The notes beneath the pieces were generated by a model. That model searched no databases. It was not told the DNA's origin and saw only the letters and a program-made list of their open reading frames with translations. The translations under genes and the position numbers were made by a program. From positions 67,701 through 131,700 of the forward strand of contig VSPN01000001.1 in assembly GCA_009775355.1 (NCBI GenBank): DNA of 64,000 nucleotides, written 5' to 3'. Position 1 is the stretch's first letter, and every line of letters begins with the position of its first letter. Positions 62,937-64,000 of this stretch are shown here, piece after piece. Source of the stretch: Muribaculaceae bacterium. GTDB lineage: Bacteria; Bacteroidota; Bacteroidia; Bacteroidales; Muribaculaceae.

Positions 62937-63373
62937 AACTCTGACTGACATGGAAAACTGGATGTGTTCAATAACTCAGACTCCTTTATAGTATAGCGGG
63001 TTATTTCACGGATGACAGCGGCTGTGTCCGCTGCACCCGTGAATACACCCTCATATATGCCCATTCGGTGGGACTCTGAGATTACTGACATCGGACGTAA
63101 GACCATACTTCATCAAGGTGACTGCGCTTTCATGAGGCCGACAACAGAATGTGGCTTCATAAGCGTGTCAAAGGAGGCATACCATACCATTCGGTCCATA
63201 TGAAGTTCTCACGCGATTATCTGAAAGAGTTTTTCCTCACTCTTAACCGCAGGGACATTACGTATGATGCACGGCATGAGAGGAGCTGTCTTGTATAATA
63301 TTATGTTTCCCAAAGATTTTTGTACAGAAGCAACCATACGGATTGCTAATTTTGTATTATTAACAGATAAATT
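62937..63373 (+). other. Intergenic region without a recognised gene
   Basis: The gap holds a nested hairpin at 63005-63043 (TTCACGG/CCGTGAA outside, AGCGG/CCGCT inside), 69 bases after the hydrolase stop and without a run of T. A 32-codon reading frame at 63200 begins MKFSRDYLKEFF but has no recognised family. TAATTTTG (63347-63354) is a plausible -7 element for the flavodoxin gene, with a TTTG 24 bases upstream, longer than the usual spacing. The stretch could contain decayed coding sequence. Confidence 0.5.
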
Positions 63374-63907
63374 ATGAGAATAGCAATAGTGACATTTCTT
63401 GCACTCCTTGCATCGGCAAGCTTGCAGGCTAAAACTCTGGTGGTATATTACAGCTATACCAATAATGTAGAGCGGATAGTCGATGCTCTACGCACGAAAA
63501 TATATGCCGACATTATTGAAATCGAACCTGCTCAGAAAGGGCTCGACTATGCTGCCGACAACTACGCCATCGGCAGCTCCCAGATAGCTGACATACGCAA
63601 TAATCCAGATGACGCGTCTTCATATCCTGCGATCGATCCTGTCGACGTGAGTCTGTCGGACTATGACTGCATCATTATCGGAGTTCCGCTTTGGTGGAGC
63701 AATATGGCCGCTCCGCTGCAGACGTTCCTGTTTCAACACGGCAAGGAGATGGCAGGAAAGAAAATCGGTCTTATAACGCGAGTTCGGGATAAGAATCTTC
63801 AATTTACAACCAAGCTAAAGGACAAAGTGTATTGGGCGACCTGTCAAGGCCGCCCGATTTATTTGCATAGGTTTAAGCTAATCCCAGAGGGCAAGCTGCC
63901 CGTTTGA
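63374..63907 (+). pseudogene. Flavodoxin gene, 3' part interrupted by an insertion sequence
   Basis: A secreted flavodoxin (signal peptide ending LQAK) with the FMN phosphate-loop-like VVYYSYTNNVERIV, the YDCIIIGVPLWWSNMAAPLQTFL segment and the IGLIT strand. Up to about base 63774 the sequence follows the family, but the next residues (RVRDKNLQFTTKLKDKV onward) do not, and the frame runs into the end of an insertion sequence and stops at 63907. The C-terminal part, including the last helix, is lost, so the gene is most likely inactive. Flavodoxins of this type often accompany dehydrogenase and hydrolase genes like those just upstream. Confidence 0.8.
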
Positions 63908-64000
63908 CTCGGGCACCTCAAAGTCGAAGTTCACTCCCGGCTTTGTGGCAAAGAAACAATACGCACCCATTGCAGCAAGCAGGTTCATGAGGAAGTTGTG
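63775..64000 (-). mobile_element. Insertion sequence, right end and 3' part (runs off the window)
   Basis: The end begins at about 63775, where the flavodoxin reading frame leaves its family pattern; its first 21 bases match 57429-57449 in inverted orientation. The 3' end of a transposase gene lies inside on the minus strand. Only about 226 bases are visible, and the other end and any target duplication lie beyond the window. Confidence 0.8.
63878..64000 (-). CDS. Transposase, C-terminal 40 residues (partial)
   Basis: The minus strand is open from the window edge to a TAG at 63880-63878. The visible residues begin HNFLMNLLAAMGAYCFFATK and end NGQLALWD, resembling the C-termini of IS4-like DDE transposases of Bacteroidales. 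The stop lies about 100 bases inside the presumed end of the element. Family assignment is tentative, because the catalytic DDE residues are outside the window. Confidence 0.65.
   Translation of the reverse strand, partial: HNFLMNLLAAMGAYCFFATKPGVNFDFEVPESNGQLALWD

Overview
The window comes from a Bacteroidales genome, most likely a gut Muribaculaceae-type organism (the family is an inference from gene content and intermediate GC). Supporting signs are promoters of the Bacteroides form TTTG-N19/20-TAnnTTTG, starts without a clear Shine-Dalgarno sequence, many lipoprotein signals, and families frequent in this order: bacterial dipeptidyl peptidase III, a C10 peptidase with Spi propeptide, BspA-type leucine-rich repeats, DUF4954, a TSCPD protein, fused SpmAB and a C39-like/VKOR fusion.

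Layout. 1-5.1 kb (+): 3' part of rseP, an RlmI-like rRNA methyltransferase, DPP III and a short AlkD-like protein. 5.2-10.1 kb (+): htpG behind a strong hairpin, then a secreted C10 cysteine peptidase and a serpin lipoprotein from one well-formed promoter. 10.2-15.3 kb (-): an OmpR/PhoB-type regulator, its kinase, a PiT-type phosphate transporter, and a separate DUF805 protein. 15.4-28.7 kb (-): the information-processing block tRNA-Thr(UGU)-Tyr-Gly-Thr(GGU)-tuf-tRNA-Trp-secE-nusG-rplKAJL-rpoBC, with a hairpin between rplL and rpoB. 28.8-36.0 kb (-): glmS, a lipoprotein, a NYN-domain protein, and a coupled pepD-muramidase-pepD operon. 36.2-40.1 kb (+): a 46-residue membrane protein with a GTG start, an OmpH-like lipoprotein, hflX and DUF4954. 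40.2-50.3 kb: valS (-), ald (+), a BspA-like protein (-), then trpS-spmAB-sdaA (+). 50.3-54.2 kb (-): thioredoxin, C39-like/VKOR and a 49-residue peptide joined by two 4-nt stop/start overlaps; also a GNAT enzyme, a SemiSWEET transporter and a split ThrE exporter. 54.4-57.9 kb: a TSCPD protein (+), a LytS/LytTR two-component pair with an Ogt-type methyltransferase (-), an insertion-sequence relic and an A1S_2505-type protein (+). 58-64 kb: a calcium P-type ATPase (-), then a decayed cluster: an iron-alcohol-dehydrogenase stub, an acetyltransferase, an alpha/beta hydrolase, and a flavodoxin gene cut by an insertion sequence that runs off the window.

Most of the window is conserved housekeeping DNA. 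The least explained parts are the thioredoxin-VKOR-peptide operon, the peptidase-serpin pair (predicted Met-Ser reactive site), the small GTG-start membrane protein, and the repeat-rich stretch at 57.0-57.45 kb, which shares a 21-nt end sequence with the insertion sequence at 63.8 kb. No rRNA, CRISPR array, prophage or replication origin is visible.
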